A stretch of DNA of 21,760 nucleotides, taken from Alteromonas mediterranea DE (GTDB lineage: Bacteria > Pseudomonadota > Gammaproteobacteria > Enterobacterales > Alteromonadaceae). The notes beneath the pieces are model-generated. The model was not told where the DNA came from, made no database searches, and worked only from the letters and a program-made list of their open reading frames with translations. The position numbers and the translations under genes are program-made. The DNA is taken from NCBI RefSeq assembly GCF_000020585.3, contig NC_011138.3:3336775-3358534 (forward strand). The letters run 5' to 3'. Below are positions 1-8,421 of this stretch, one piece after another. How positions within the stretch are numbered: position 1 is the first letter of the stretch; each line of letters begins with the position of its first letter.

Positions 1-67
1 CTTATCCGCCCTTGAAGACCAAGTCTCAAAACTTCACGAAATGCTGTTGAAACGTTATGCCAAATAA
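1..67 (+). CDS. coaE: Dephospho-CoA kinase, C-terminal end (partial)
   Basis: Only the last 21 codons and the TAA stop (65-67) are in the window; the gene enters from the left edge. The visible peptide begins LSALEDQVSKLHEMLLKRY, the amphipathic helix that typically closes CoaE, with a Lys/Arg-rich end. CoaE phosphorylates the 3'-hydroxyl of the ribose of dephospho-CoA in the last step of coenzyme A synthesis, in the cytoplasm. The identity rests partly on position: coaE directly precedes zapD and yacG in many gammaproteobacteria. The catalytic part lies outside the window, so the call depends on the tail and the synteny. Confidence 0.7.
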   Translation, partial: LSALEDQVSKLHEMLLKRYAK

Positions 68-280
68 ATGTGCGTTTAACGGTATATCTAGCGAATACGC
101 AAGCTTCCCCCATTGTAAGCACACTTTTTGAAACTTTTTTGAACAAATAGCGTCAAACAGAAGATTTGTCGAACAAGTGTACTTGGCTTAAACGCTTTGA
201 TGCTTTAGGCTTATTGCCGTTCGCTGTTTTATTGCATTTCTGGTGCAATTTCTCCAAATCAACGTGTTTTAAGGGGTTTC

Positions 281-1033
281 ATGGGTAACGCTGTTTTCGA
301 ATTTCCGCTAAAGGAAAAAGTACGTAACTATCTACGTGTTGAGCAGCTGCTTGGACAACTAAAAATTACGGCTAAATCTGAGCATACTCACCTGCAGCTT
401 GTTTTCTTTGAGCAACTTTTCGAACTTTTAGATTTAATTGAAAGGCTAGATTTACGCTCTGATTTAACGAAAGATCTTGAAGCCCACGAAAAGAATCTCG
501 TCTATTGGTCGAAACACCCTAAAATTGACAGCGCAGCGTTAGAGCAAGCCCTTAAAACCGTACTGACATTAAGGCAAAAACTGAAGACCGATCGCCGATT
601 TGGCAGTATGTTAAAAGACGACAAACTGCTTGGTGCTATTCGTCAACGGTTTGCGATTCCAGGCGGTGCATGCAGTTTCGACTTGCCTAATTTGCACTTC
701 TGGCTACAGCAACCTCTTGAGCAGCGACACGCTGATATACATCAATGGCTCGATACCTTAGGTCTGCTTGATGATGCTATTGCCGTCAGCCTTTCTTTTA
801 TTCGTGAACGTGGTCAGTTTGTCGATGCCGTTGCAGATAATGGCTTTTATCAAGGTGCAGCCGAAGATAAAAATGAACTCATTCGCGTGAAGTGTAGTGT
901 AGACGATGGCTACTACCCTACCCTTAGTGGAAATAAATACCGGTATGCACTGCGCTTCATGCTGTTTTCTCCAGAAGAAGGCCAAAGCGGCGCAGTAGAA
1001 AGCAATATTCAGTTTCGCCTCGCTGCCTGTTAA
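281..1033 (+). CDS. zapD: Cell division protein ZapD
   Basis: 250 residues, close to the 247 of E. coli ZapD, and aligned over the full length. Recognisable blocks are FEFPLKEKVRNYLRVE near the start, the IRQRFAIPGG-CSFDLP block at about residues 119-137, and the NGFYQ and SGNKYRYALRFM blocks toward the C-terminus. ZapD bundles FtsZ filaments by binding the FtsZ C-terminal peptide, stabilising the Z ring. That partner is encoded at the other end of this window and carries an intact peptide. The ATG at 281 is preceded by AAGGGG at 271-276. The 213-bp gap from coaE suggests its own promoter, but I found no convincing one. A weak hairpin (ATTGCA 231-236 / TGCAAT 244-249) lies just upstream. Confidence 0.95.
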   Translation: MGNAVFEFPLKEKVRNYLRVEQLLGQLKITAKSEHTHLQLVFFEQLFELLDLIERLDLRSDLTKDLEAHEKNLVYWSKHPKIDSAALEQALKTVLTLRQKLKTDRRFGSMLKDDKLLGAIRQRFAIPGGACSFDLPNLHFWLQQPLEQRHADIHQWLDTLGLLDDAIAVSLSFIRERGQFVDAVADNGFYQGAAEDKNELIRVKCSVDDGYYPTLSGNKYRYALRFMLFSPEEGQSGAVESNIQFRLAAC

Positions 1034-1123
1034 ACTATCACCAATTCCTTTTCCCTTTGTTATCGCAACAGTATTCATAATTGAGTATTCAGCTTTGCGT
1101 GACGTATTTCACTGGAGCGTATT

Positions 1124-1351
1124 ATGGAAGTGAAGTGTCCTATTTGTGCTAAACAGGTCGTGTGGAGCCCTGAAAGTGAGTTTCGCCCTTTTTGCAGTAA
1201 GAAATGCCAGCTTATCGATTTAGGTGAGTGGGCGGCTGAAGATAGAAAGATTGCCGGTAAACCAGCAGAAGATGCCACCCCAAAGCATATTGATGTTGAA
1301 GAAATAGAAGCCATGCTAGCCGAGCAGTCTGACGACTTTTTTAAGCACTAA
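1124..1351 (+). CDS. yacG: DNA gyrase inhibitor YacG (zinc-binding)
   Basis: 75 residues. The four zinc-ligand cysteines are visible as Cys5-x2-Cys8 and Cys24-x3-Cys28, followed by the family-typical LIDLGEWA segment. The acidic C-terminal tail ([15 protein letters not shown]) is longer than the core fold needs. E. coli YacG binds the GyrB C-terminal region and blocks DNA binding by gyrase. The gene follows zapD after 90 bp on the same strand, the usual coaE-zapD-yacG order. The start has the upstream GGAGCG sequence typical of a ribosome site. In E. coli this gene is convergent with mutT; here the next convergent partner has been displaced by inserted genes. Confidence 0.95.
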   Translation: MEVKCPICAKQVVWSPESEFRPFCSKKCQLIDLGEWAAEDRKIAGKPAEDATPKHIDVEEIEAMLAEQSDDFFKH

Positions 1352-1544
1352 GTTTTTCAAATAGGTGAACAGACGAACTTTAGGTAAAGTCCCGAGGCAT
1401 GGTTTTAAGTGTGTTGTACCGCGGGGTAGTATCAAGCTATTGTCTGGTAATGCGAGATACACTTTTCAATGATTGCATGGCTAGTTCACTTTAACGGGTT
1501 GCCCTGTGGCTTCCCCATCATCAATTTTTTTAAAAGGAACATGA

Positions 1545-2417
1545 ATGTTTAATTCTATCGCGCTTGTTGGTGGTACACATGGAAATGAAACCAGTGGTAT
1601 TCAACTGATTCGAAACTGGCAACAGTTCGGCCTTCCTGCTCGATTCGACGAACTAAACGTTTCTTTATCTATTGCCAACGAAGCAGCGCTGGCTGCTAAT
1701 GTTCGTTTTGTTGAAGAAGACCTAAATAGGCAGTTCACCTTAGCGGGACTTGCGAATGAGAGTCGCGCCAAAGAAGCAGTACTGGCTAAGTCATTAAACC
1801 AACAACTCGGCCCTAAGGGGAATTCAAAGACTGACTTTGTGATTGACATTCACAACACCACCAGCGAAATGGGCGCAACGTTAATCATTCTGGAAGTTGA
1901 CGAATTCCATACCCAGTTAGCGCGTTATGTGAAGCATCACATGCCCGAAGCCAATATTCTGGTGGAAGACGAAAAGCCTTATCTTGACCATGGTTACTTG
2001 TGTACCACGGGCAAAAAAGGCGTGATGATAGAAGTGGGCGGCCAGCCACAGGGGATGTTACGAGAAGATGTGTACCTTCTAACGCAAACCATGGCCGAGG
2101 TCATTTTAGACTTCTGCATGGCTTATAACAACGGCAGTATATCAACTGACAACTTGCCACAATGCGAAGCATTTCGCTTAGGTGAAAACGTCGGGTTTCC
2201 GCTGGATGAAAATGGTCAGCGTACTGCAATGATTCACCACGCCCTTCAAGATAGTGATTTCAAGCCGTTAATGCCGGGTATGCCTGTGTTTAGAACGTTT
2301 GACGGGAAAGATATTACTTGGAACAGTGATAAAGAAACTTACCCTCACTTCATTAACGAAGCCGCTTACTTCAAGCTAGACGTGGCGTTTGCTACGGCCC
2401 AGCGTATTATTCTGTAA
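1545..2417 (+). CDS. Aspartoacylase / succinylglutamate desuccinylase family zinc hydrolase
   Basis: 290 residues, similar in length and motif order to animal aspartoacylase (ASPA) and its bacterial relatives in the M14-like AspA/AstE family. Visible signatures are GGTHGNE (zinc ligands His12 and Glu15), DLNR (Asn61-Arg62, substrate carboxylate binding), DIHNT (third zinc ligand His103) and VMIEVGGQPQG, with Glu163 as the catalytic carboxylate. The likely reaction is hydrolysis of an N-acyl-aspartate, such as N-acetylaspartate, to aspartate and a carboxylate. The exact acyl substrate cannot be read from sequence, and AstE is less likely because no arginine-succinyltransferase genes are nearby. 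The start has AAGGA upstream. It stands alone, 193 bp after yacG, and ends at a convergent hairpin. It appears functionally unrelated to its neighbours. Confidence 0.9.
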   Translation: MFNSIALVGGTHGNETSGIQLIRNWQQFGLPARFDELNVSLSIANEAALAANVRFVEEDLNRQFTLAGLANESRAKEAVLAKSLNQQLGPKGNSKTDFVIDIHNTTSEMGATLIILEVDEFHTQLARYVKHHMPEANILVEDEKPYLDHGYLCTTGKKGVMIEVGGQPQGMLREDVYLLTQTMAEVILDFCMAYNNGSISTDNLPQCEAFRLGENVGFPLDENGQRTAMIHHALQDSDFKPLMPGMPVFRTFDGKDITWNSDKETYPHFINEAAYFKLDVAFATAQRIIL

Positions 2418-2518
2418 GGATAAGGCTTTGGTTTCGTTCTCCCCTAAGAAACTTGTCACATTGTTTAAATGCGTCTTCAAAAAAAATTGAGCTTAGACTC
2501 ATTAAGTATTAGGTTTTG

Positions 2519-2551
2519 AAATTGCCAGTCAGTGGAGCTGACTGGCAATTT
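2519..2551. terminator. Convergent hairpin between aspartoacylase gene and receptor gene
   Basis: A perfect 14-bp inverted repeat: left arm 2519-2532 (AAATTGCCAGTCAG), right arm 2538-2551 and a 5-base TGGAG loop. It lies between two convergent genes, about 100 bp from each stop codon. On each strand the arm ends in only three Ts, so it is a poor textbook terminator despite the strong stem. It is most likely a bidirectional terminator or a 3'-end-protecting hairpin for both transcripts. Confidence 0.65.
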
Positions 2552-2647
2552 GACAGTAGTGAAATCCCTTACCTACGTACCCGTATTAACTTTCACGGCT
2601 TCTAATCATTGTTACTGTCAGCCCCGAGCTATTTTTTAGAACTCTTA

Positions 2648-3937
2648 TTAAAACAGTTCTATCTTAGGCTCTCTTGCCTCTTCAAACTCATTCTTTTCTT
2701 CTGGCGAAGATTCATTAATATCAAAGTGGATTTTACGCTGGTCTTCCATCACATATTTTTCAAACATTTCTTTGGTGCTTAAATTAAACGACTCATCAAA
2801 ATGCTCGCGGTTGTTAATGTAAGAAGAAAACTGTCCAAACAGACTAACAATGGCATCTTGCTCTAGCTTCACATGTTCGGTACGCTGGCGAATAATATCT
2901 TGGAATTGAATTTTTGCGATTGCCCCACTTACTTTAAATGCAACCTCTGTTGCACTTTGTGAGAAGCACGCCAGCATCTTGGGGTTAAGATCTTCTAGTG
3001 CACGATAGTGTGCAGTTATATTTTCCAGCGACTCAGAAAACCCTGTTAGTAATTCGCACGTGTCATTTGCTCGTGTTGAGTTCAGCATTTTTTCGCCCTG
3101 CATATGCGCTGCATCGAGGGCAGATTTAATACCCGTTTCAATTTTTTCTGCTGCATCTGAGGACTGAGACGATAGAATGCGCACTTGTTCAGCTACCACG
3201 GCAAACCCGCGCCCATATTCGCCAGCACGCGCCGCTTCAATTGCAGCATTAAGGGCTAATAAATTGGTTTGCGAAGCAATATTTTTTACCAGCTCTGTTA
3301 GTTCTTTAAGGTTCTCTACCTCGCGCATAACGCCTTGAATTGCCTCGGTATCGGCAATTTGCTGTTCCCGTTGCGTGCGTATCATTTCTTTAATGTTAGA
3401 CAAGCGCTGTGCGGCCAACTCAAACTCATCGGCGCTTTTCTCTTTACAGCTAAGGGCATCTTTCTGGCCTAGTTCAACGTTGTCTATACTATCTTGAATA
3501 CTGCTTTCAATTTCATACAGCGCTTTCATTAGCTCCATTGAAGCGTCTTCAGTTATTGCACTTATGCCGTCCATCTGGCCTTTCAATATGGCCACGTAAT
3601 CATTAACCTGAGTATGGGTTTCGCTTAATTGTGAGGAGGTTTCCTGCAGATAACTCTCTTGGCTTTTTAGCTTATTCGTAAACACTTGGTTTTGTCTGCG
3701 TACATACCATGGCATAAAACTGGCCATTCCTAAGATAGTCATTAAGACACCAGCTTGAACGCCCATTAACTCAAGAGGAATGTTCAAAGACCCAACAATT
3801 CCAACTAATGCCACGCTCAATAGCCCGCCCCAAAGTAAAAGCGAATCCTGCATGCTACCTGTCTTTTCCTTAAGCACTTTTATTTTCTCAGCGAGCACTG
3901 TTTCGTAATACTGCTTTGCTTTTTCAAGTACTTTCAT
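2648..3937 (-). CDS. Short membrane methyl-accepting chemotaxis protein
   Basis: 429 residues. Two closely spaced hydrophobic segments (about 32-50 and 57-78) form a hairpin with almost no periplasmic loop, so there is no extracellular sensory domain. The rest is cytoplasmic helix with a conserved receptor tip at about 219-253 ([20 protein letters not shown] followed by [13 protein letters not shown]), which contacts CheA and CheW. No NWETF-type CheR-docking peptide is present. The region after the tip is atypical: a second helical segment contains IQFQDIIRQ at 343-351, with Asp347 and Gln351 spaced as in the active helix of CheZ. It is the last gene of the chemosensory operon, 9 bp after the receiver gene, with an AGGTAGAG ribosome site. 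It probably anchors or feeds the array. The signal is unknown. Confidence 0.85.
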   Translation of the reverse strand: MKVLEKAKQYYETVLAEKIKVLKEKTGSMQDSLLLWGGLLSVALVGIVGSLNIPLELMGVQAGVLMTILGMASFMPWYVRRQNQVFTNKLKSQESYLQETSSQLSETHTQVNDYVAILKGQMDGISAITEDASMELMKALYEIESSIQDSIDNVELGQKDALSCKEKSADEFELAAQRLSNIKEMIRTQREQQIADTEAIQGVMREVENLKELTELVKNIASQTNLLALNAAIEAARAGEYGRGFAVVAEQVRILSSQSSDAAEKIETGIKSALDAAHMQGEKMLNSTRANDTCELLTGFSESLENITAHYRALEDLNPKMLACFSQSATEVAFKVSGAIAKIQFQDIIRQRTEHVKLEQDAIVSLFGQFSSYINNREHFDESFNLSTKEMFEKYVMEDQRKIHFDINESSPEEKNEFEEAREPKIELF

Positions 3938-3946
3938 GTCTCTACC

Positions 3947-4315
3947 TTATGCAGCTGGTACCAACTGCTTTACTACACCTAACAATTGCTCTGGCTCGAC
4001 GGGTTTGACAAGCCAGCCTGTAGCACCAGCAGCTTTCGCTTCTTCTCGACGACTTTGCTGCGACTCCGTGGTTAACATCAACATGGGGGTAAATCTAAAT
4101 TTAGATTGCTGCTTTAGTGTTTTTATTAGCTCTATACCGTTCATACCCGGCATGTTTAGATCTGTTATTATCAATTTGGGGGATATGGACTCAAGTGCCG
4201 CCATCGCTGCCTCCGCACTTTCTGATTTTGTCACTGTATACCCTGCCCGTTTAAGCAGCATTTCCATACTCATTAGCATTGTTGCTGAATCATCTACTAA
4301 GTGTATTGCGCTCAT
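3947..4315 (-). CDS. Single-domain response regulator (CheY-like receiver)
   Basis: 122 residues, a stand-alone receiver domain. The acidic pair is Asp8-Asp9, the phospho-acceptor Asp52 (in TDLNMPG), the switch Thr lies in LMLTTES, and the conserved Lys is in LVKPVEP. No DNA-binding or enzymatic output domain follows. It sits between the ParA-type gene and the membrane receptor, separate from the other CheY of the operon, so CheA may phosphorylate two different receivers. The start is preceded by GAGG with suitable spacing. It could serve as a phosphate sink, or as the link between CheA activity and the neighbouring ATPase or receptor. Neither role can be decided from sequence. Confidence 0.9.
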   Translation of the reverse strand: MSAIHLVDDSATMLMSMEMLLKRAGYTVTKSESAEAAMAALESISPKLIITDLNMPGMNGIELIKTLKQQSKFRFTPMLMLTTESQQSRREEAKAAGATGWLVKPVEPEQLLGVVKQLVPAA

Positions 4316-4332
4316 TGCATTACCTCTGTTTT

Positions 4333-5067
4333 TTAGCCGATTAGTTGTTTACATAATTCAGTATAGTCGTGCGCGCCACGACTGTTAGGCGCATAAGCAA
4401 AAACCGGTTTGTTTTGTGCAAATGCCTCGGCTAATTTGATGCTCTTTCTTATAGGTACTAGCACTTTGCTGCGCCCGTAGCGCTCGTACCATTCACTCAG
4501 TTGCTGGCGATGAAGCTTTAGGTTTTGCTCAACCATAACGGGCAATATAGTCAGCGTAGTGGCTCTAAATTTTTGTTGCGCCATGGCGTTTCTGCAGGCT
4601 GTTAATAGTTTTTGTACGCCATCAGTGGCAAGTGGCAAAGGTGTAGCTGGGATCACAATATCAGTCGCGGCTGATAGCGCGGCCATCAATTGCGGACTTA
4701 ATGTTGGCGGTGTATCGATAAGTACAACGTCAAAATGCCTTGTAACGCAATCTGAATCACACCAGTTTCGTAGGGTATCTAGCGTAACGTTATCGTTGGT
4801 ATTAGCCTTGTTCGTATCCACATCCGTAGCGTATATGTTTTCTGAACATTTCAAAATTGACGTAAAGAAATGGCTAATCGGTAACTCAGTCACCTCGTTT
4901 TGAGGCGCGCACCCTAGCGCTTTTAAACCGTGCATTACGTGACCTTGATTATCGAGATCTATCACCATTACTCGCTTGCCCGCCTGTGCAAACCCATAGG
5001 CAAGATTTACGACCGTCGTCGTTTTTGCAGTACCGCCCTTGCGATTAGCTACCGTGATCACTTTCAT
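4333..5067 (-). CDS. ParA/Soj-type ATPase of the chemosensory operon
   Basis: 244 residues from the chosen start. The deviant Walker A motif KGGTAKTT (10-17) with signature Lys10, the DLDNQGH box (about 37-43) and the LIDTPP Walker B motif place it in the ParA/MinD class of dimerising ATPases. I chose the ATG at 5067 because it overlaps the upstream stop codon as ATGA, a translational-coupling arrangement. The longer frame would need a TTG at 5112 and an unrelated 15-residue extension. No parB is adjacent. ParA relatives in chemotaxis operons position arrays: ParC at the pole in Vibrio, and PpfA over the nucleoid for the cytoplasmic cluster of Rhodobacter sphaeroides. A similar role here is inferred. 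Confidence 0.88.
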   Translation of the reverse strand: MKVITVANRKGGTAKTTTVVNLAYGFAQAGKRVMVIDLDNQGHVMHGLKALGCAPQNEVTELPISHFFTSILKCSENIYATDVDTNKANTNDNVTLDTLRNWCDSDCVTRHFDVVLIDTPPTLSPQLMAALSAATDIVIPATPLPLATDGVQKLLTACRNAMAQQKFRATTLTILPVMVEQNLKLHRQQLSEWYERYGRSKVLVPIRKSIKLAEAFAQNKPVFAYAPNSRGAHDYTELCKQLIG

Positions 5068-5318
5068 TCGCACCACACGTTGCTCTTGTTGTTCATCATT
5101 TGAGTTAACCAAAATAGCTTCTCGGACTCAGGCCATACACTTACCTTCGGTTTTTTCCCAAGTAGCACTTGAAACACGGCAGTATGTGCGCTCGCCAAAG
5201 CCTTCAGGTTAACTTGCCGAGAGTTTTCTTCGTTTAACCAAGTAAACAGGCTTTCCGCTTCTTCAATTTCGCAGTGTCCGGTCATCACCGCCACTTTCTT
5301 CTTAAACGCTATAGGCAT
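5064..5318 (-). CDS. Small STAS-like protein of the chemosensory operon
   Basis: 84 residues. The pattern of strand, helix and strand, with the core NLKALASAHTAVFQVLL, resembles the STAS (anti-sigma factor antagonist) fold. There the equivalent stretch is typically D-[ST]-[SA]-G-hydrophobic-Q-hydrophobic. Here the Asp is His and the usual phosphorylatable Ser/Thr position reads Ala, so kinase-controlled switching of the SpoIIAA type looks unlikely. The gene overlaps the cheA stop by 10 bp and the ParA-type start by 4 bp, so it is surely co-translated with both. It may act as a small docking partner linking CheA and the ATPase. The fold assignment comes from pattern only and is moderate. Confidence 0.7.
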   Translation of the reverse strand: MPIAFKKKVAVMTGHCEIEEAESLFTWLNEENSRQVNLKALASAHTAVFQVLLGKKPKVSVWPESEKLFWLTQMMNNKSNVWCE

Positions 5319-8050
5319 TTGGCTAACACCTCTTGTACATTGATGATTAATAACACTCGCCCATCGCCAAGCAATGCGGTTCCTGAAAAGTGTGCATACC
5401 CTGCAAGAACACCTTCGAGTGGCTTTTGAATGACATCGATACCTTCATGAAATTTGTCAATGACGAGTCCAAACTCTCCTTGGGGTGTAGAAACCACAAG
5501 GATTGACTGCTCCTCTTTATCTTGGGCCTCATCAAAACCCAGCGCCTCACGCAAATTACACACCGGAATAAGCTTCTCTCGAATCACCAAAACATGTTCG
5601 TTGCGAATGCGCTGAATGTCAGAGGTAGGCACTTTCACAGTTTCAACCACCGCATCCATTCCTACACCAAACATTTGGTCGTTTACTTCAAACATCATTA
5701 CGCGATTAACCGACATAGTTTGAGGTAATAACAACTTAAAGGTCGTACCCACACCTACTTCGCTGTGCATTTCGATAGTCCCGCCTGCTTGGCTTACCAT
5801 GGTTTTTACCGCATCCATGCCGACACCGCGTCCAGATAAATCTGAGACTTGTTCTGAGGTAGAAAAACCGGCAGCGAATATGAGCTGCAAGGCTTCATTA
5901 TCGTCTAGGCTCTCTAGTTGGGCTTCGCTAATGACCCCTTTTTGAAAGGCGAGTAGTTTAATTTTATGCGGGTCTATCCCTTTACCATCATCGCGAATTT
6001 CAATAATTACGCTGTCATCAAGGGGCGTAGCAATAAGGTCAATACGCCCCATTTCTGATTTGCCCGCTTCAATCCGCTCCGAAGGTGACTCAATACCGTG
6101 ATCGATGCTGTTTCTCAACAAATGGATGAGCGGCTCTGACAGGGATTCGATTAAGTTTTTATCGAACTCTGTGTCTTCACCCTGCATACAAAGCTCAATT
6201 TTTTTATCGAGCTTCCTCGCTAAGTCCCTCACTAAGCGAGGATAGCGTTGGAAAACATGAGAAACAGGTACCATGCGTATCTGCAATACCGCGCTTTGCA
6301 GCGACTCAGTTAAGCGATTAACAATAGAAAAATGCGCTTTAATCTGCTTACTGAGCTTTCTGCTTCCTCCTTCCTCCTCGGCTTGTTTGGCCAGATAAGG
6401 CAATGAGTTTTTCGCCACCGTGAGTTCGCCAACAATATCCATTAAGTAGTCAATTTTAGCTTGGTCGACTTTTAGCATCTTAACCGCTTGACGCTCGGCT
6501 TTAGCCGGTTGCGGGCTGTCACCTTGACTGTTTACTGCGTTACTTTCTGGGGAATCAACTGTGCTTTCTGAGGGATCAGCTTTGCTTTCTGATGTATTTG
6601 CCGCCTGCGTAGCCTCTGCTGACGCTGCTTCTGTACTTTGTTGCTTCTGTGTTTCTTCAGCTTGCTCATTGATTGTTTCGTCATCTAGCGCATTACAAAT
6701 GGCAACCGCCACGGCGTCTTCGTCACTAAAGGTTTCGCCTAAGATATTTCCTACCAGCCCTGCGATAGAGGGGAACATAAACTCTGACTTATAGTTGTCT
6801 GAATTCAAAAGAGTAAGTTGCTGAGTAAGAATTGCCTTTTCATGGAGAGCTAGAATTTTTTCGGTGCGTGCTGAAATATCTGATGGCTTGGCGTTAAATT
6901 CAAAAGGAGCGTCTTCATCTGCGTTGCCCAAGATGCTGGCACTTGACGTATCTGCTGTACTGGCAACCGCGTCATTGCTCTGGCTTTGGCTTATGCTTTC
7001 GTTGGCGCTTTCTGCTGTTTCCGCGTTACTGCCTGACTCTGCCTCACGAAGAAAATCCAGCTCACTTGCGGTTGATAAAAATTGCAATGTCGCGCGCTTG
7101 GCATCATCACAGTCAGCGTCACTAAAATCCTGAGAGGCAAGCAACAGCCCTGCACTTGCATTAATTTGTTCAAGATTATTATCTGCTAACGCACCGGTTA
7201 ATGTTTCATCAGGGATTTTGGCAATATTTTCTGCGATTTTGCTAGCGCAACTGGCGCACAACGCCTGAGTTGAGAAAAAAGTAGCCTTATATTGCCCTTC
7301 GTAGTAGGCCATGTGCTGTTTAATCGCATTTTCTTCTGCACAACCTAGCGCGTTAATACTGGTCGCGCAGTTATAAATGTCTGCGTCATGGTCTAGTTCA
7401 GGCATGGCAATATTGAAAGCCTTAAGGCCAGGTAAAGCTAGCGCAACATTAATAGGGTCTTCGCCGCGAAAGAAACAGCCTTCATCAGGTGTGTATTGAA
7501 TAAGATAGCAATGCGGCCCGTCAGTCTGACACAACAGCTTAAGGTCTGCGTTTTCGCTAAAGTCAGCCAAAAGCTCTCTTTGAGTGTCAGTGAGACTTTG
7601 ATTAACTGATGACGATTCGTTACTTAATACCGCTTTATGTTCGTAACTAGTGCTTTCTGATGCATCGGGATCGATAAAATGCCTTAGCTGTGCACCTAGG
7701 CTAACCGATATAGGTTGCCATTGCTCAAGGTCTTGGGAACCCACCTCTAGTTCGTCGAACCATATGGAAATTTGATCTAAAGCCTCAAGCAATAAATCGC
7801 CAATACCCTCACTAAAAGCCACCTCGTTCGCTCTTATACTATCGAGCAAGTCCTCTGCCGCATGGGCTAACCGAGTTAAGGGTTTAATATCAAATAAATC
7901 GGACGACCCTTTGATGGTGTGTAAGTCCCGGAAGATTTTATCTACGCGTTCTGACGCAGGCCCCGAAGATTGAATTTCTAGTAATTCTTGGCTCGCCGAC
8001 TCTAGGTTTTCTCGCGACTCTCCGATGAATACATCAAGTAACTCACTCAT
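5309..8050 (-). CDS. cheA: Chemotaxis histidine kinase CheA (long-linker form)
   Basis: 913 residues, much longer than E. coli CheA (654). In order: an Hpt domain with phospho-acceptor His44 in HTIKGSS; a Cys-rich P2-like domain (about 160-315) containing FRGEDPINVALALPGL; an acidic Ser/Glu/Ala-rich linker (about 330-525); dimerisation helices from about 526; an ATPase with N box HLLRNSIDHGIE, G1 DDGKGID, F box FAAGFSTSE and G2 GRGVGMDAV; and a CheW-like P5 domain (about 778-913). All kinase motifs are intact. I chose the ATG at 8050, with GGAGAG seven bases upstream and an 8-bp overlap with the cheY stop. The longer frame uses a TTG at 8065. It should autophosphorylate under receptor control and pass phosphate to the two receivers and CheB of this operon. 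Confidence 0.95.
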   Translation of the reverse strand: MSELLDVFIGESRENLESASQELLEIQSSGPASERVDKIFRDLHTIKGSSDLFDIKPLTRLAHAAEDLLDSIRANEVAFSEGIGDLLLEALDQISIWFDELEVGSQDLEQWQPISVSLGAQLRHFIDPDASESTSYEHKAVLSNESSSVNQSLTDTQRELLADFSENADLKLLCQTDGPHCYLIQYTPDEGCFFRGEDPINVALALPGLKAFNIAMPELDHDADIYNCATSINALGCAEENAIKQHMAYYEGQYKATFFSTQALCASCASKIAENIAKIPDETLTGALADNNLEQINASAGLLLASQDFSDADCDDAKRATLQFLSTASELDFLREAESGSNAETAESANESISQSQSNDAVASTADTSSASILGNADEDAPFEFNAKPSDISARTEKILALHEKAILTQQLTLLNSDNYKSEFMFPSIAGLVGNILGETFSDEDAVAVAICNALDDETINEQAEETQKQQSTEAASAEATQAANTSESKADPSESTVDSPESNAVNSQGDSPQPAKAERQAVKMLKVDQAKIDYLMDIVGELTVAKNSLPYLAKQAEEEGGSRKLSKQIKAHFSIVNRLTESLQSAVLQIRMVPVSHVFQRYPRLVRDLARKLDKKIELCMQGEDTEFDKNLIESLSEPLIHLLRNSIDHGIESPSERIEAGKSEMGRIDLIATPLDDSVIIEIRDDGKGIDPHKIKLLAFQKGVISEAQLESLDDNEALQLIFAAGFSTSEQVSDLSGRGVGMDAVKTMVSQAGGTIEMHSEVGVGTTFKLLLPQTMSVNRVMMFEVNDQMFGVGMDAVVETVKVPTSDIQRIRNEHVLVIREKLIPVCNLREALGFDEAQDKEEQSILVVSTPQGEFGLVIDKFHEGIDVIQKPLEGVLAGYAHFSGTALLGDGRVLLIINVQEVLAKCL

Positions 8051-8420
8051 TGGCGCTCTCTCCAATCACTGCACTTACCACCGACTTCAGCATGTCTGCC
8101 TCAACAGGCTTGGTCATATAGTAATTTGCGCCGCATTGGTAAGCGCGCTCGGCATCTTGATTTGCTGATTCAGTGCTGATCATAATAATGGGTACCGCGC
8201 GAAGCGCCTCGTTACGGCGGATTTCTTTGCACAGTCGATATCCGTCCATTTTGGGCATATTCACGTCAACCAAAAACAAATCGACTTGTGTTCCAATGGC
8301 TTTTTCAAGTGCTTCTACACCGTTTTCAGCTTCTTCGATTATTCGGTCGCGGGAAGACACCAGCATTTTATGAAACATCCTCACTGTAGAGGCATCATCA
8401 ACAATCATTACTGTTTTCAT
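8043..8420 (-). CDS. cheY: Response regulator CheY
   Basis: 125 residues, a receiver domain only. Asp8-Asp9, phospho-acceptor Asp52 (LVDVNMPKMDG), Ser82-Thr83 and Lys104 (MTKP) are all present. The ATG at 8420 has a near-perfect AGGAGGGG ribosome site and lies one base after the cheR stop. The longer frame adds 12 residues with no family support. It lies directly upstream of cheA, overlapping it by 8 bp. Whether this CheY binds the flagellar switch is unknown. In V. cholerae the equivalent cluster I is, to my knowledge, not the one that drives swimming, so the output may differ. Confidence 0.93.
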   Translation of the reverse strand: MKTVMIVDDASTVRMFHKMLVSSRDRIIEEAENGVEALEKAIGTQVDLFLVDVNMPKMDGYRLCKEIRRNEALRAVPIIMISTESANQDAERAYQCGANYYMTKPVEADMLKSVVSAVIGESANE

Positions 8421-8421
8421 G

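Noticed and set aside
3936..4388. A 150-codon plus-strand reading frame opposite the second receiver gene
   Set aside because: It lies antisense to a clear receiver gene and the ParA 3' end, and its translation has no recognisable domain. It is a shadow of the coding strand.
5068..5112. Longer N-terminus for the ParA-type protein from a TTG start
   Set aside because: The extension is unlike ParA proteins, and the ATG at 5067 overlaps the previous stop as ATGA, the better translation signal.
6476..7063. Ser/Glu/Ala-rich region of CheA as a possible frameshift or repeat expansion
   Set aside because: The frame stays open and conserved domains flank it on both sides. Long acidic linkers are common in CheA, so this is an ordinary flexible linker.
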